Numbered from the stretch's first letter, positions 1 to 9,639 are shown. The stretch is 64,000 nucleotides of DNA from a bacterium (GCA_016125085.1 WGMM01000035.1:60808-124807), one strand, 5' to 3'. The notes: generated from the letters alone by a model not told the origin. Numbers and translations: made by a program.

Positions 1-127
1 GGCCATCGGGAACGACGGTCACGTCGTGCCCCAGACGCGGCAGTTCCATCTGCATCAGTTCGCGCAGGTGGGTTTCGTCGTCCGCGAACAGGATTCGTAA
101 CGAACCGCCTCGTGAATTGTCCGACAT
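1..127 (-). CDS. Response regulator, N-terminal part of receiver domain (partial)
   Basis: The first 42 codons of a gene that continues beyond the left edge of the window. After a short Ser/Gly-rich leader, the translation shows the start of a CheY-like receiver: a hydrophobic beta strand, the acidic pair DDE, then helix alpha-1 and the beta-2 strand ending in VVPDG. The phospho-accepting Asp would lie outside the window. It follows the sensor kinase gene on the same strand after an 87-base gap, so the two probably form a two-component system. The output domain cannot be seen. NtrC-like DNA binding is possible but not shown. Confidence 0.8.
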   Translation of the reverse strand, partial: MSDNSRGGSLRILFADDETHLRELMQMELPRLGHDVTVVPDG

Positions 128-214
128 CGTCCTCGATCCTCCTTGATCCGGGCAGGTCGCGAACTCAGCCACGACCGTGAATATCCTGCTCTTGAGTCGC
201 TCATGTGCGTTCGG

Positions 215-1840
215 TCATGCGGCACCCGCCTGCGCCACTGCGGATGGGCGTGAATCGTTGAAATCTTCGCCTAACGGCAAACGAATCGTAAATGTCGAAC
301 CCAGGTTTTCGCCAGGGCTTTCGGCCAGCAGTTCTCCCCCGTGCTGATTGATGATCCGGTGACTGATCGAAAGCCCCAGCCCGGTGCCCTTGCCGGATCG
401 CTTGCGCGTGAAAAATGGCTCGAAGACGTGTTCCACGACGTCCGGTGGCATGCCGTGACCGTTGTCCGTGAACGATACCTCCGCCATGCCCTGGTTGGCA
501 TGGGCTTCGATGATCAGGTGGCCGCCCGACTCGATCGCCTCCAGCGCGTTCACGACCAGATTCAGCACGACCTGTTTGATCTCCTGACCGTCCACCTCAC
601 AAAACAGCGGCGATCGTGGCTGGAACCGAATCGTCCGGCCACGGTATTTGCCCATATGACGTGTCATCTCGACCACGCTCTGAACCAGCGAAATGACATC
701 CGTACGCTCGCGCAGGGTATCGCCTCCGCGAGCGAAATCGAGCAGTCTTTCCGTGATTCGCTTGCAGCGGAAGGCCTCTTCCTGAATCATCGCCAGGTAG
801 CTTTTGATCGGCTTGAGTTCCGAAGCCGGGCACTGGTCGGACCAGCGGTTGATCCGGCTCTCCAGGGCCTCCGCCCCGAACGCGATCGAGGCCAGCGGGT
901 TGTTGATCTCGTGTGCCACTCCGGCAGCCAGAAAGCCCACGCCGGCTAGACGTTCCGACCGCACGAGCTGCCGGCTGCGGATATCCACCTGGCGTTCCAG
1001 ATCGGCGTACATCACACCCAGACGGTTGGCCATGGAGTTGAATGCGTCGGCCAGGGCCTGCATCTCGTCGGACGACTTCAATTCGATACGATGCGTGAAA
1101 TTTCCCCTGGCGACCTGAAGCACCCCGGCATGCAGGTAATAGACGGGCCTGAGCACCCACCGGTGGAACAGGCGAACCAGCAGAAACAGCAGGCCAGCGA
1201 CGCAAACGGTCGACAGCACGACGATCGACCGGCTGGCTTTGTACGTTGTCCCGGATTCGTCGAGGATTTCCATCAGTCCTCGATGCAGACTGGCGGGCAG
1301 ATCGCTCGTGTAGGCATTCAGCCTTTCGACTCGGTCCGCTATGGTGGGCGAAGATATGACTCGCCCTTTATTGTCATAAAACAGAAGCACTTCGGGATGA
1401 TTCGCCAGATAGACCTTCGTGGCGTTGAACTGGTAGTAGATCGGATCGTCCGGTTCGATCAGCCGAAACAGCTCCGTGACTTCGGCATCGGCTCGGAAGG
1501 CCAGATCCAGTTCCTCGCGTTTTGACTCCATGTCCGCGAACCGGGTCGTATTCTTGCGAAGAACTTCGAAATAGACCTGAAGTGCCTGGCGAACGCGGAT
1601 CAAATCCTGATGCAGACGGGACTTGCCCTCAGGCGATCCGGCGTCTCGGGCGTCCAGATGCGCCGCCTGTTTCAATAAGGCCGTCGCAGCCCCGAGTTCA
1701 GGGAGCTGGTCGACAAGCTTCTGATTGGCTCGATCGAACGAACGGAGGCCATAAACTGCACCCGACAGCAAGCTGCCGAGCATGACCATCACCAGCGCGA
1801 AGCCGAAGATGGATTTTCTTCGTAATGAACCGCGAGCCAT
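215..1840 (-). CDS. Membrane sensor histidine kinase (HAMP-HisKA-HATPase, NtrB/ZraS-like)
   Basis: A 541-residue transmembrane kinase. One membrane helix lies at about residues 12-32, a roughly 170-residue extracytoplasmic sensor region follows, and a second helix is at about 204-224. A HAMP linker covers about 225-280. The HisKA box GVAHEINNPLASI carries the phospho-accepting His at 310. The ATPase domain has the N box around NALEAI, the G1 box DNGHGMP and the G2 box GTGLGLSI. The H-box type (HEINNPL) is that of NtrB/ZraS-class kinases, which often signal to sigma-54 activators. The partner regulator starts 87 bases downstream. The signal sensed is unknown. The start is an ATG followed by a basic stretch and the first helix. 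Confidence 0.93.
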   Translation of the reverse strand: MARGSLRRKSIFGFALVMVMLGSLLSGAVYGLRSFDRANQKLVDQLPELGAATALLKQAAHLDARDAGSPEGKSRLHQDLIRVRQALQVYFEVLRKNTTRFADMESKREELDLAFRADAEVTELFRLIEPDDPIYYQFNATKVYLANHPEVLLFYDNKGRVISSPTIADRVERLNAYTSDLPASLHRGLMEILDESGTTYKASRSIVVLSTVCVAGLLFLLVRLFHRWVLRPVYYLHAGVLQVARGNFTHRIELKSSDEMQALADAFNSMANRLGVMYADLERQVDIRSRQLVRSERLAGVGFLAAGVAHEINNPLASIAFGAEALESRINRWSDQCPASELKPIKSYLAMIQEEAFRCKRITERLLDFARGGDTLRERTDVISLVQSVVEMTRHMGKYRGRTIRFQPRSPLFCEVDGQEIKQVVLNLVVNALEAIESGGHLIIEAHANQGMAEVSFTDNGHGMPPDVVEHVFEPFFTRKRSGKGTGLGLSISHRIINQHGGELLAESPGENLGSTFTIRLPLGEDFNDSRPSAVAQAGAA

Positions 1841-2082
1841 CGCACGACCTCCGTGTCGCCGACTCCAGAATCGTTCGTTATGACGGGATTATCTCAGGGG
1901 CTCTCCAGATCGTCAATCCGGATGATCGACGAAACCGGAAAATTCCGCGCACTGGCATGATCCGAAAAATCCGGCCCACCGGACTCGGAATCCGATGCGC
2001 CGGATCTATGCCTGAAACCTGGAGATCGACCGAACGACCAATCTGACAGGACGTTCAGCCGATCGAACCGGGTGAGCCTGGA

Positions 2083-2346
2083 TCAGCCGTTGGTCGTCAG
2101 GTCGATCGTCTCGGGGTAATCGCCGTCGAACTCTTCGGTCGGCTGCACATTGTTGGACGAGTCGAGGTAGATCTTGTCCTGCATGATCTCGTCGATGACG
2201 ATCTGCAGCTTGTCGTTGGAGGTCGGCGTGACGTACGGCCGTGCCCCCTGATTCACCGCGATCAGCCGCTTCTGAATCAAAGTGGCCAGTTTGAATCGGC
2301 CGCCGATCTTATTGACGATGGCGTCTTCCTTCAGCTCTTCGATCAT
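2083..2346 (-). CDS. rpoZ: RNA polymerase omega subunit
   Basis: An 87-residue protein that would help assemble RNA polymerase by chaperoning the beta-prime subunit. The omega signature is near the N-terminus: KIGGRFKLATLIQKR, then an Asn-Gln-Gly-Ala-Arg-Pro stretch corresponding to the conserved N-x-G-x-R/K-P region. The tail is acidic and variable. It begins four bases after the gmk stop codon, and the yicC-gmk-rpoZ order is common in bacteria, which supports the assignment. Omega proteins are short and divergent, so the call rests on the motif together with this context. Confidence 0.87.
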   Translation of the reverse strand: MIEELKEDAIVNKIGGRFKLATLIQKRLIAVNQGARPYVTPTSNDKLQIVIDEIMQDKIYLDSSNNVQPTEEFDGDYPETIDLTTNG

Positions 2347-2350
2347 GGGC

Positions 2351-2953
2351 TCAAGCTCCTCGAGAGATGCGGTCAGACCACAGGGCGACCAGTTCGTCCA
2401 CGGTCCTGTCCAATTGATCGTTTATGATCTGGAGATCGTACCAGTTCGCCTGGGCGATCTCCTCCACAGCGTTTGCGAGACGTTTGCGGACGACGGCCTC
2501 GTCGTCCGTCCCTCGCCCCCTCAATCGGGATTCGAGCACCTCCATGCTGGGTGCATGGATGAATGCGAACAGGGCGTTGGGAACTTTTTCCTTCACCTGC
2601 CGGGCACCCTGAACGTCGATTTCGAGAATCGCCAGCCGCCCCCGGCCGATCTCATCGAGCACGGGCCTCGCGGGCGTGCCATAGAGATTACCATGCACTT
2701 CGGCCCATTCGAGCAAATCACCCTGACGAATCAGATTTTCGAATTCGTCCCGGGCCAGAAACAGATATTCCCGGCCATGCGACTCGCCCGTGCGGGCCGC
2801 TCGCGTGGTCGCCGAAATCGAGACGAAGGGCGAAACCCTCGCATCAGCTGCAACCTGCTTCACCACAGTGCTTTTGCCTGAGCCCGAGGCGCCGGAGATC
2901 ACCAGCAGGCGGGCATCGGGAATCACGATGTCAGCTCGCCTCTCACTCGACAT
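2351..2953 (-). CDS. gmk: Guanylate kinase
   Basis: A 200-residue cytoplasmic enzyme converting GMP and ATP to GDP and ADP. The P-loop GASGSGKST is at about residues 20-28. The GMP-binding region follows with SATTRAARTGESHGREY (the usual S-x-T-T-R-x-x-R-x-G-E pattern) and the hydrophobic DVQGA strand of the guanylate kinase core. Length is normal for the family. The gene overlaps the end of yicC by 11 bases and is followed closely by rpoZ, so the three genes are probably translated from one transcript. Confidence 0.96.
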   Translation of the reverse strand: MSSERRADIVIPDARLLVISGASGSGKSTVVKQVAADARVSPFVSISATTRAARTGESHGREYLFLARDEFENLIRQGDLLEWAEVHGNLYGTPARPVLDEIGRGRLAILEIDVQGARQVKEKVPNALFAFIHAPSMEVLESRLRGRGTDDEAVVRKRLANAVEEIAQANWYDLQIINDQLDRTVDELVALWSDRISRGA

Positions 2954-3821
2954 TCTGGATCAGCTCCCGGATTTTTTCGAGCGTCGTCTTCATCTCCAGG
3001 CCGAAGCGGCTCATCTCGACGTCCAGTGCTTTCGAGCCGAGCGTGTTGATCTCCCGGCCCATCTCCTGAACGAGGAATTCGAGCTTCCGTCCCTCGCTCG
3101 CAGTACTGCCCAGAATCTCTTCGAACTGGTCCAGGTGCGCGCTCAGGCGGGTGATCTCTTCGGACACGTCCGAGCGGTCGGCGAAGATCGCGACCTCACG
3201 AATCAGGTCCTGCGGGTTCACCATCATATTGTGCTTGTCCATCAAAGCCTGGACGCGCTCCTGAAGGCGGTCCGAATAAGGACCGATCACGCCAGGAATC
3301 CGTTCCCGAGTCTTGCGCAAGGCCTCGCGAATTTCGCCCGCGTAGTTCTTGAGTTCCTGCGCCATGGCCTGGCCTTCGCGACGCCGCGATTCGGCGAGCA
3401 CATCAAGCGCTTTCAGGACGACACCTGAAAGCTCGGCCCAGTCTTCATGGATGCTGACGCCTTCCGGAACGTGGTCCAGCACGACACCCGGCAGAACGAG
3501 CAGCTGAGACCAGTCGGCAGGCGGTGGATTCGACCACTCGCGGCAGAGGCCGACGATCTGGTCATGATAAGCCCGAAGTGCAGCCAGATTCAAACGATAC
3601 GAGTCAACAGGCCGGTTCGGTTCGATTCTCAGCGTGAGGTAAACCGTACCCCGGCGAACCTTCTCGCGTACGAGCCGCTCAAGTTCGGCTTCGAGCGGGG
3701 TGTAGGGTTCGCTGATCTTGGCCACGAGCTTGAGATGCCGTGAATTCACGGAACGCACTTCGACAAGCACGTTCCAGCGCTCATCCTGCACCCGGTATTC
3801 GCCGTAGCCGGTCATGCTCAT
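2943..3821 (-). CDS. yicC: YicC/YloC family endoribonuclease
   Basis: A 292-residue protein that starts with the characteristic YicC N-terminus MSMTGYG and ends with the family C-terminus, in which QEMGREINTLGSKA is recognisable (about residues 252-265). Characterised members are stress-linked endoribonucleases acting on RNA. The middle is rich in Arg and Glu and predicted helical, as usual. It is the first gene of the tight yicC-gmk-rpoZ set, and its 3' end overlaps gmk by 11 bases. No unusual feature was seen. The biochemical role rests on family knowledge only. Confidence 0.93.
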   Translation of the reverse strand: MSMTGYGEYRVQDERWNVLVEVRSVNSRHLKLVAKISEPYTPLEAELERLVREKVRRGTVYLTLRIEPNRPVDSYRLNLAALRAYHDQIVGLCREWSNPPPADWSQLLVLPGVVLDHVPEGVSIHEDWAELSGVVLKALDVLAESRRREGQAMAQELKNYAGEIREALRKTRERIPGVIGPYSDRLQERVQALMDKHNMMVNPQDLIREVAIFADRSDVSEEITRLSAHLDQFEEILGSTASEGRKLEFLVQEMGREINTLGSKALDVEMSRFGLEMKTTLEKIRELIQNVE

Positions 3822-3963
3822 CCTGGACGCGAGCGATCTCCGAAATCACGAAAATCGGCCTGGCACCCGAATCCGAAGATCCGGCCGCGATCGTATCGCT
3901 GCCGGACCGTCGACCGAACGCCGGGGCCTGGAAATTCGACCCGACGAGAACGAATGCGTCGGA

Positions 3964-4434
3964 TCAGGGTTTCGGAGTCTCTGCACCGGCCGGACGTTCC
4001 GGCGCGAAACCGCCACCCACCGGGGCAGGGGAAGCAGGTGGAGCGACGCTGGTCGTCGCCGACTTTTCCGATTCAGGATTCTTGGCTTCCGTACCTTCGC
4101 CGGATCGTGGCAACACCGGCTTCGAAGGCGATTCGCCAGCCTTGCGCTGGGCCGCCGCTGCGGCATTGCCGAACGCCGAGCCGCCCGTGCCTCGCGTAGC
4201 ATTGGATACGACGACCAGAAGCATCGCCATGCAGACCCACACAAGACCGGTATAGATCGTAATCCGCGTGAATACGTCGCCCGACTTCGTACCGAAGGCA
4301 CTCGAACCGCCGGCTGCGCCGAATGCTCCGGCCAGGCCGCCGCCCTTGCCGCGCTGAATCAGCACGAGGCCGATCATGAACAGACTCGTCAGAACGATGG
4401 TGACCTTGAGCAGGATTTCCAGAGCGATCAACAC
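3964..4434 (-). CDS. secG: Preprotein translocase subunit SecG
   Basis: A 156-residue inner-membrane protein, the accessory subunit of SecYEG. The N-terminus has a hydrophobic helix (about 3-23), then the conserved cytosolic turn LVLIQRGKGGGLAGAFG, then a second helix at about 63-80. The last 75 residues are an Ala/Pro/Glu/Lys-rich low-complexity tail that is longer than in E. coli SecG, as seen in other planctomycetes. It lies 91 bases after tpiA on the same strand. The tpiA-secG order is conserved in many bacteria, which supports the call. Confidence 0.92.
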   Translation of the reverse strand: MLIALEILLKVTIVLTSLFMIGLVLIQRGKGGGLAGAFGAAGGSSAFGTKSGDVFTRITIYTGLVWVCMAMLLVVVSNATRGTGGSAFGNAAAAAQRKAGESPSKPVLPRSGEGTEAKNPESEKSATTSVAPPASPAPVGGGFAPERPAGAETPKP

Positions 4435-4525
4435 GTGAAAAGGACTCCTGTGCTGCGGGAACGTACGAAACCGCCGGTGCTTTCGATCGCCCGGCGGTCA
4501 TGTCGGCCGTGACCGGCCACGCGAT

Positions 4526-5308
4526 TCACTTCGAGGCCGAGGCTTTTTTGCCGGCTTCGATGATGGCCAGGAAATCGGCCGCCTTCAGGCATGCGCCACC
4601 GACCAGGGCACCGTCGATGTCCGGGCAGGAGAGCAACTCCAGAGCGTTGTCCGGCTTCACGCTGCCGCCATATTGAATTTTCACGAGCCCGGCCGTCTTT
4701 TCGCCGAACGCTTCGCCGAGTTTCTTGCGGATGAACGCGTGGACGGCCTGGGCCTGTTCCGGCGAGGCCGTTTTCCCCGTGCCGATCGCCCAGACCGGCT
4801 CATAAGCCAGCACGACCTTGTTCATTTCCTCAGGGGTGAGGCCCGCCAGCGAACCCTGGAGCTGTGCGGCGACGACGGCTTCCGTGCGGTCCGATTCGCG
4901 CTCTTCGAGCGTTTCGCCGAGGCAGACGATCGGATAAAGCCCCGCCTCCAGCGCGGCCTTGAGCTTCTTGTTGACCTGCTCGTCGGTTTCGCCCATGCCG
5001 TGGCGGCGCTCGCTGTGACCGAGGATCACGTGGGTGCAGCCCTGATCCAGAAGCATGGAGGCCGAAATTTCGCCGGTGTAGGCTCCGTCCTTCGCCCAGT
5101 ACATGTTCTGACCGCCCAGACCGATCGGACTGTCGGAGAGCACTTCGCTCACGGCGGACAGATAAACGGCCGGGCACCCCAGAGCCACTTCGACTTCGGC
5201 CGATGTGCCGACTCCATCACGAACTCCGGCGGCCAGTGCTCTGGCGGCTTCGACGTTGGCGGGATTCATCTTCCAGTTACCGGCGACGAACAGCTTGCGT
5301 GCGGGCAT
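4526..5308 (-). CDS. tpiA: Triosephosphate isomerase
   Basis: A 260-residue glycolytic enzyme interconverting dihydroxyacetone phosphate and glyceraldehyde 3-phosphate. All catalytic residues are visible: Lys13 in GNWKMN, His98 in LGHSERR, and Glu170 in AYEPVWAIGTG. The phosphate-binding YGGSVKPDN and GALVGGA loops are near the C-terminus. The ATG at 5308 was chosen because it gives the usual family N-terminus and sits four bases after the aroF stop. An in-frame start ten codons upstream would overlap aroF. Likely co-transcribed with aroF upstream and secG downstream. Confidence 0.97.
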   Translation of the reverse strand: MPARKLFVAGNWKMNPANVEAARALAAGVRDGVGTSAEVEVALGCPAVYLSAVSEVLSDSPIGLGGQNMYWAKDGAYTGEISASMLLDQGCTHVILGHSERRHGMGETDEQVNKKLKAALEAGLYPIVCLGETLEERESDRTEAVVAAQLQGSLAGLTPEEMNKVVLAYEPVWAIGTGKTASPEQAQAVHAFIRKKLGEAFGEKTAGLVKIQYGGSVKPDNALELLSCPDIDGALVGGACLKAADFLAIIEAGKKASASK

Positions 5309-5312
5309 GAGA

Positions 5313-6356
5313 TTAAACCGCGACCTCCTCGGCGACATCGATCGACTTGTTCATCAGCTCCGCCAGTTTACGGATCTGATCCATCAGTTGGGCGTAACGA
5401 ACGGGCAGCAGGGCCTGCGGTCCGTCGGACAGGGCTTCCTCAGGGCAATCGTGCACTTCGATATGCACCCCGTCGGCACCCGCGGCGATCCCGGCCAGCG
5501 ACATCGCCGGAATCAGGTCCGGCCGGCCCGTGGCATGGCTCGGGTCCACGATGATCGGCAAGTGGCTGAGCCCCTTGCAGTTCGGCACGGCCGAGATGTC
5601 CATCATGTTGCGGGTCGAATCCTCGAAGCTCCGCACACCCCGTTCGCACAGGACGACCTTCAGGTTCCCCTGGGCCATCACATATTCGGCCGACATCAGC
5701 AAGTCCTTGACCGTGGCCGACATGCCACGCTTCAGCAGAACTGGCCGACGGCACTTGCCGACTTCCTTGAGGAGGTCGAAATTCTGCATGTTCCGGGCAC
5801 CGATCTGGAACATGTCCGTGTATTGATTGACCAGGTCCACCTGGCGCGGGTCCATCACTTCCGTCACCACCGGCATGCCGTGCCGGTCGCCGACGCGGCG
5901 GAGGATCCGCAGGCCTTCTTCACCCAGGCCCTGGAAGCTGTAGGGGCTCGTCCGTGGCTTGAATGCACCGCCACGCAGAATGTTGGCACCGGCTTCACGC
6001 ACGGCCGCGGCGATTTTCATCAGCCGCTCTTCGCTCTCGATGGCGCAGGGCCCGGCGATCATACCCAGATGCCCGCCGCCGATGCGGACGTTTTTCACCT
6101 CGACGACCGAATCGGCCTCGTGGTTGAACTCCCGGCTGGCAAGTTTGTAGGGCTTGAGAATCGGCACGACCCGCTCGACGCCGTCGATCGCCTGCAGAGG
6201 CTGAGACTCCAGCTTCATCTCGTCGCTGCCGATCACGCCGATGATCGTCCTGGCCGCGCCCCGGCTGACATGGGGCGTAAACCCGAGTTCTTCGATCCGG
6301 TCAATAACATGCTGGATCTGGGCGTCGGAGCAGCCTGGTTTGAGTACGATGATCAT
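5313..6356 (-). CDS. aroF: 3-deoxy-7-phosphoheptulonate (DAHP) synthase, AroF/Bacillus type
   Basis: A 347-residue enzyme for the first step of the shikimate pathway, joining phosphoenolpyruvate and erythrose 4-phosphate. Residues 1-70 form a small ferredoxin-like regulatory domain (start MIIVLKPGCS). The TIM barrel then shows GMIAGPCAIES, RGGAFKPRTSPYSFQG, PVLLKRGM and the metal-binding VDPSHATGR. The ATG at 6356 matches the family start; an in-frame TTG 13 codons upstream is less likely. Its neighbour tpiA starts four bases after its stop, which links central metabolism genes in one transcript. Feedback control by an aromatic product is possible but cannot be read from the sequence. Confidence 0.96.
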   Translation of the reverse strand: MIIVLKPGCSDAQIQHVIDRIEELGFTPHVSRGAARTIIGVIGSDEMKLESQPLQAIDGVERVVPILKPYKLASREFNHEADSVVEVKNVRIGGGHLGMIAGPCAIESEERLMKIAAAVREAGANILRGGAFKPRTSPYSFQGLGEEGLRILRRVGDRHGMPVVTEVMDPRQVDLVNQYTDMFQIGARNMQNFDLLKEVGKCRRPVLLKRGMSATVKDLLMSAEYVMAQGNLKVVLCERGVRSFEDSTRNMMDISAVPNCKGLSHLPIIVDPSHATGRPDLIPAMSLAGIAAGADGVHIEVHDCPEEALSDGPQALLPVRYAQLMDQIRKLAELMNKSIDVAEEVAV

Positions 6357-6804
6357 CGAAGTGCCAAGGATTGCTGGTCGGAGTCTGGTCGTCAATCTCG
6401 CGCGGCATTTTACGGAATATCACAAAGATCAGGCACATCAAGTGCTGATTGTGCGAAGGTTCCGCCACCGGAGAACCCGTAATCTTAACCGAACATCGGC
6501 ACTCTGGAAAGAGCCTTCGAAGGAAATCTTCGCCAGCGGGCGTATCGGCTTCCACGAAAAGCGGTGTCGGCATCCTGCCGTTGAGAGCGCGACGTGTCAG
6601 GTCGATGGGTGTGAGAACGCGGAGTGACGCCGCGGCCAGTTCGCGACACCTGCGGATCACGCGTCAAATCCTGATATGTCCAGGAATTCGGCTGGACAAA
6701 TCCCCGGGTTCCGGCATACTGAATTCATCCGCCAGATCTTGTGCGAACCCGAAACTTCTGGCACGGATCGTTTTTCGGCAGCTTCACCGCCTCGGCCCAC
6801 TCTG
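6357..6804. other. Intergenic region between divergent aroF and the YfhO-like gene
   Basis: About 450 bases between divergently transcribed genes, so it must contain promoters for both directions. I saw no RNA gene, repeat or clear terminator. Open frames crossing it do not look like genes. If the downstream membrane protein starts further upstream than annotated (an in-frame start exists at 6676), this gap would shrink by about 130 bases. Confidence 0.6.
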
Positions 6805-9243
6805 ATGTCGCGAACGGAATCGCACCTGGTCCTTGCCGTTGCCCCCGCACGGCCGCTTCGCGAAGTGGCCTGCGTCGCCATTCTGTGCATTGCCCTTGCG
6901 ATCGTTCTCCATGCCCCCAGCCTGTTCCGGCCTGGCGATTACGTCATGTCACCGGCCGATCTCCTCCTGCGTCAGCCGGAGCTGGGCGGATCCGCGGAAT
7001 TCGTTCCGCTGAACCGGCTTCTGATCGACCCGGTACTTCAGTTCGAGCCCTGGGAAGCCTGGATCGGCCAGGAACTCGCCGGCGGCCGGTTCGCCTGGTG
7101 GAATCCGTATTCCGGTACCGGGGCACCGCTGGCGGCCAACGGCCAGTCCCGTCTTTTCGACCCGCTTGCCTGGGCGTTCCGTGCATTGCCTGGCGGGCGG
7201 AATGTCGCGGCCGAATCCGCGATGCGAACGGTCCTCTGCGGCCTGGGCATTTATGCTTTGACGCTGGCAATGGGCGGCAACGCCTGGGTGCGCTGCTGGG
7301 CGGCCCTGGCGATACCGATGACGGCCTGGTTCACTCTCTGGCGGCTTTATCCACTTGCCTCGGCGGCCACGGTATTGCCCTGGCTTTGGCTGGCCTGCCT
7401 CAGGCTCCGGGAAAGTCGTTCATTCCGAAGTTTCGCCTGGGCATCGCTGGCGGTCGGCTGGACGGTCGTGGCCGGCAATGTGCAGGTCGCGGCGGTCGGT
7501 TTCTGCGGCGCGGCGGTTCTTCTGATCGTCACTCTCGAACCTCACAAGATCATCGATTTGCGTACCTGGCTACGCATCGCGACCCCTCAGGCTACGGCCC
7601 TCGCTTGTGGCCTGGCTCTTTCGGCACCGGCCTGGGCAGGGTTGCTCGATTATCTGGACCGAAGCCCTGTCTGGGCCGACCGGCTGGCTGAACATATGGG
7701 AAAGGGCCGAGGCGCCCATGCCCGCCTGGCGGACTTGCCGTGCCTCGTCTTTCCCTTCATATACGGCAGCGAACGCCGGGGCGACGCGAACGTGGCCAAG
7801 GCCATCGGGGCCACGAACGTCAACGAAGCGGCTTCCGGCCATGTCGGGCTGATCGCCGCAGTGGCGCTGATTCCGCTGGCGTTTTCGGCTCTGGGGCGTT
7901 CGAGCGATCGCATCTTCCGCTGGTCCGTGATTCTCTTCATCTGCGGCATCTGGATCGGCTATCGTCTGCCACCCGTGAACCTGCTCTGGCATCGCTTGCC
8001 CTTGTTTCAGGGCATCGACCCTCGGCGTTTCGTCGTCCTGGCCACATTCGGCGGAACCTTGCTGGCAGCGATCGGCCTTCAGATTTTGGCCACCGGCCCG
8101 GCCGGCAGCCGGTTCGAACGGCTGGCGCCACGAATCTGGATCATGATGGCCATCGGGTGCATCCTGATTTCGATATTTCCATTGACCGTCCACGGCCGGC
8201 TGGAAGCGCAGGCAAGGCGGCATTATGAGGCATCGATCCCACCCGGCCTTGACCATGCACGAATCGTCGAAGCACGCGTGGCCGACCAGCTCAATGGGCT
8301 GACTCGCTCCTGGCCCGCTTATCTGGCGGGGCGATCGATCTGGCTGCTGGCACTTGCCGGAATCTGGCGACGTTTCAGCGATCAGCCAAGGCGGCGGGCA
8401 CTGGCGGTCGGGCTACTGGCGCTCGCGGAACTTACGGCATTCGGCTGGAGCTACAATCCGCAGATTCGGGCAGGGGAGTTGGCGAAGTCGCTCGATCTGC
8501 GCGTGATCGCAGCCCTCAAGGAACTCGACTCGAAAGCCCGTTCGAAAGGCCACGAGGCACGATTTCTGGCCGTTGGCGAATGCTTCCCGCCGAATCAGCT
8601 GATGCGATTCGGGCTGAAAGACCTGAGAAACTACGATTCGATCGAGCTGCTCGCGACTCTCGAAGGGCTGGAACAACTCTTCGAAACCGAAGATGGCAAT
8701 AGGGACCGGTCCTCGCGCCGGCCGATCGAATGGGCAGGCGTTCGCCGATCGGCCGAGGTGCTCAGGGATCGGGGCGTGATCGGCGTCGTGGGCCATACGA
8801 AGCCGGAGACGGATATCTTTGACATGGTCCTGGAACCGATCCCGGGCGTTTTCGTAGGTGTCTGGGCATCACGGCCGAAAATCGAAGGGCCGGCGGAACT
8901 CGTTGAAGAGGCTGGCGGATCGCTGCGGATCCGGCTGGAGCGACCGACCGGCGAATTGCCGCGACCGGTAAGATTGAGAATCCGTGAGAGCTTCGATTCA
9001 GGCTGGCGGATTTCCGGCGATGCCGAAGCCGCCGCGATCCTCAGGCCCGAGCCGTCGACAGGCATGATGCTGTGCGAGATCGGGCCCAGATACGGAGGCA
9101 GCGAGCTTCTTCTGACGTATCGGCCGCTCTGGTTCGATCGTTCGATCGTTCCTGCGGCTTTGGCTGCGGGGGCATGCGCGCTGGGGCTCGTCGCTCCGCG
9201 CGGTCAGTTTCGAAAATGGTCGGAATCGTACTTTTCAGGCTGA
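6805..9243 (+). CDS. YfhO-like multi-spanning membrane protein
   Basis: An 812-residue polytopic membrane protein. The N-terminal half has about ten or more hydrophobic segments. The loop after the first helix holds the family pattern, with PGDYVMSPADLL and LQFEPWEAWIGQEL followed by FAWWNPYSGTGAPLAAN, as in YfhO and related GT-C fold proteins that move or attach sugars at the cell surface. The C-terminal 250 residues are a soluble domain, with one further hydrophobic segment near the end. The ATG at 6805 lacks a strong ribosome site, so an earlier start (6676) is possible. Substrate unknown. It stands alone ahead of a small CxxC protein. Confidence 0.72.
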   Translation: MSRTESHLVLAVAPARPLREVACVAILCIALAIVLHAPSLFRPGDYVMSPADLLLRQPELGGSAEFVPLNRLLIDPVLQFEPWEAWIGQELAGGRFAWWNPYSGTGAPLAANGQSRLFDPLAWAFRALPGGRNVAAESAMRTVLCGLGIYALTLAMGGNAWVRCWAALAIPMTAWFTLWRLYPLASAATVLPWLWLACLRLRESRSFRSFAWASLAVGWTVVAGNVQVAAVGFCGAAVLLIVTLEPHKIIDLRTWLRIATPQATALACGLALSAPAWAGLLDYLDRSPVWADRLAEHMGKGRGAHARLADLPCLVFPFIYGSERRGDANVAKAIGATNVNEAASGHVGLIAAVALIPLAFSALGRSSDRIFRWSVILFICGIWIGYRLPPVNLLWHRLPLFQGIDPRRFVVLATFGGTLLAAIGLQILATGPAGSRFERLAPRIWIMMAIGCILISIFPLTVHGRLEAQARRHYEASIPPGLDHARIVEARVADQLNGLTRSWPAYLAGRSIWLLALAGIWRRFSDQPRRRALAVGLLALAELTAFGWSYNPQIRAGELAKSLDLRVIAALKELDSKARSKGHEARFLAVGECFPPNQLMRFGLKDLRNYDSIELLATLEGLEQLFETEDGNRDRSSRRPIEWAGVRRSAEVLRDRGVIGVVGHTKPETDIFDMVLEPIPGVFVGVWASRPKIEGPAELVEEAGGSLRIRLERPTGELPRPVRLRIRESFDSGWRISGDAEAAAILRPEPSTGMMLCEIGPRYGGSELLLTYRPLWFDRSIVPAALAAGACALGLVAPRGQFRKWSESYFSG

Positions 9244-9321
9244 CGGACGCGGGGGTAGAATCGAAGAACCTTCGATGAAGGCCGGTCTCCGAATCCGTCC
9301 CAACTGGGGAAAACATCTAAG

Positions 9322-9633
9322 ATGATCCACTACTCTTGCGACCTTTGCGGCAGAAGTCTGAATCCGGAAGCGGAGCGAAGGTTCGAGGTCAGGTTGGAGA
9401 TTCGGCCGATGCAGTGCGATGCACCTTATGAGTCCGACATCGACCGGCTGGACGACATCGACCCGCTGGAACTGCTCGAACAGATCATCATCTCGGAAGA
9501 GCCCGAAAGCTTCGAAAAACCAGCGAGCCCAAGCTGCCTGAAATATCATCTGTGCTGCGACTGCCACAAAAAGTTCGCGGCCGATCCGCTCGGGCGAAAA
9601 TCGCATAAGAACATTCACTTCAGCGCGAACTGA
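9322..9633 (+). CDS. Small cysteine-rich (possible zinc-binding) protein, unknown function
   Basis: A 103-residue protein with two Cys pairs far apart, CDLCG near the N-terminus and CCDCH near residue 77, which together could bind one zinc ion as a split zinc ribbon. The middle is acidic (the DRLDDIDPLELLEQ region). No signal peptide. I do not recognise the family, but the base composition by codon position and the terminator right after it suggest a real gene. It sits between the YfhO-like gene and a secreted hydrolase gene. A regulatory or adaptor role is possible but not shown. Confidence 0.7.
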   Translation: MIHYSCDLCGRSLNPEAERRFEVRLEIRPMQCDAPYESDIDRLDDIDPLELLEQIIISEEPESFEKPASPSCLKYHLCCDCHKKFAADPLGRKSHKNIHFSAN

Positions 9634-9639
9634 CATTCA

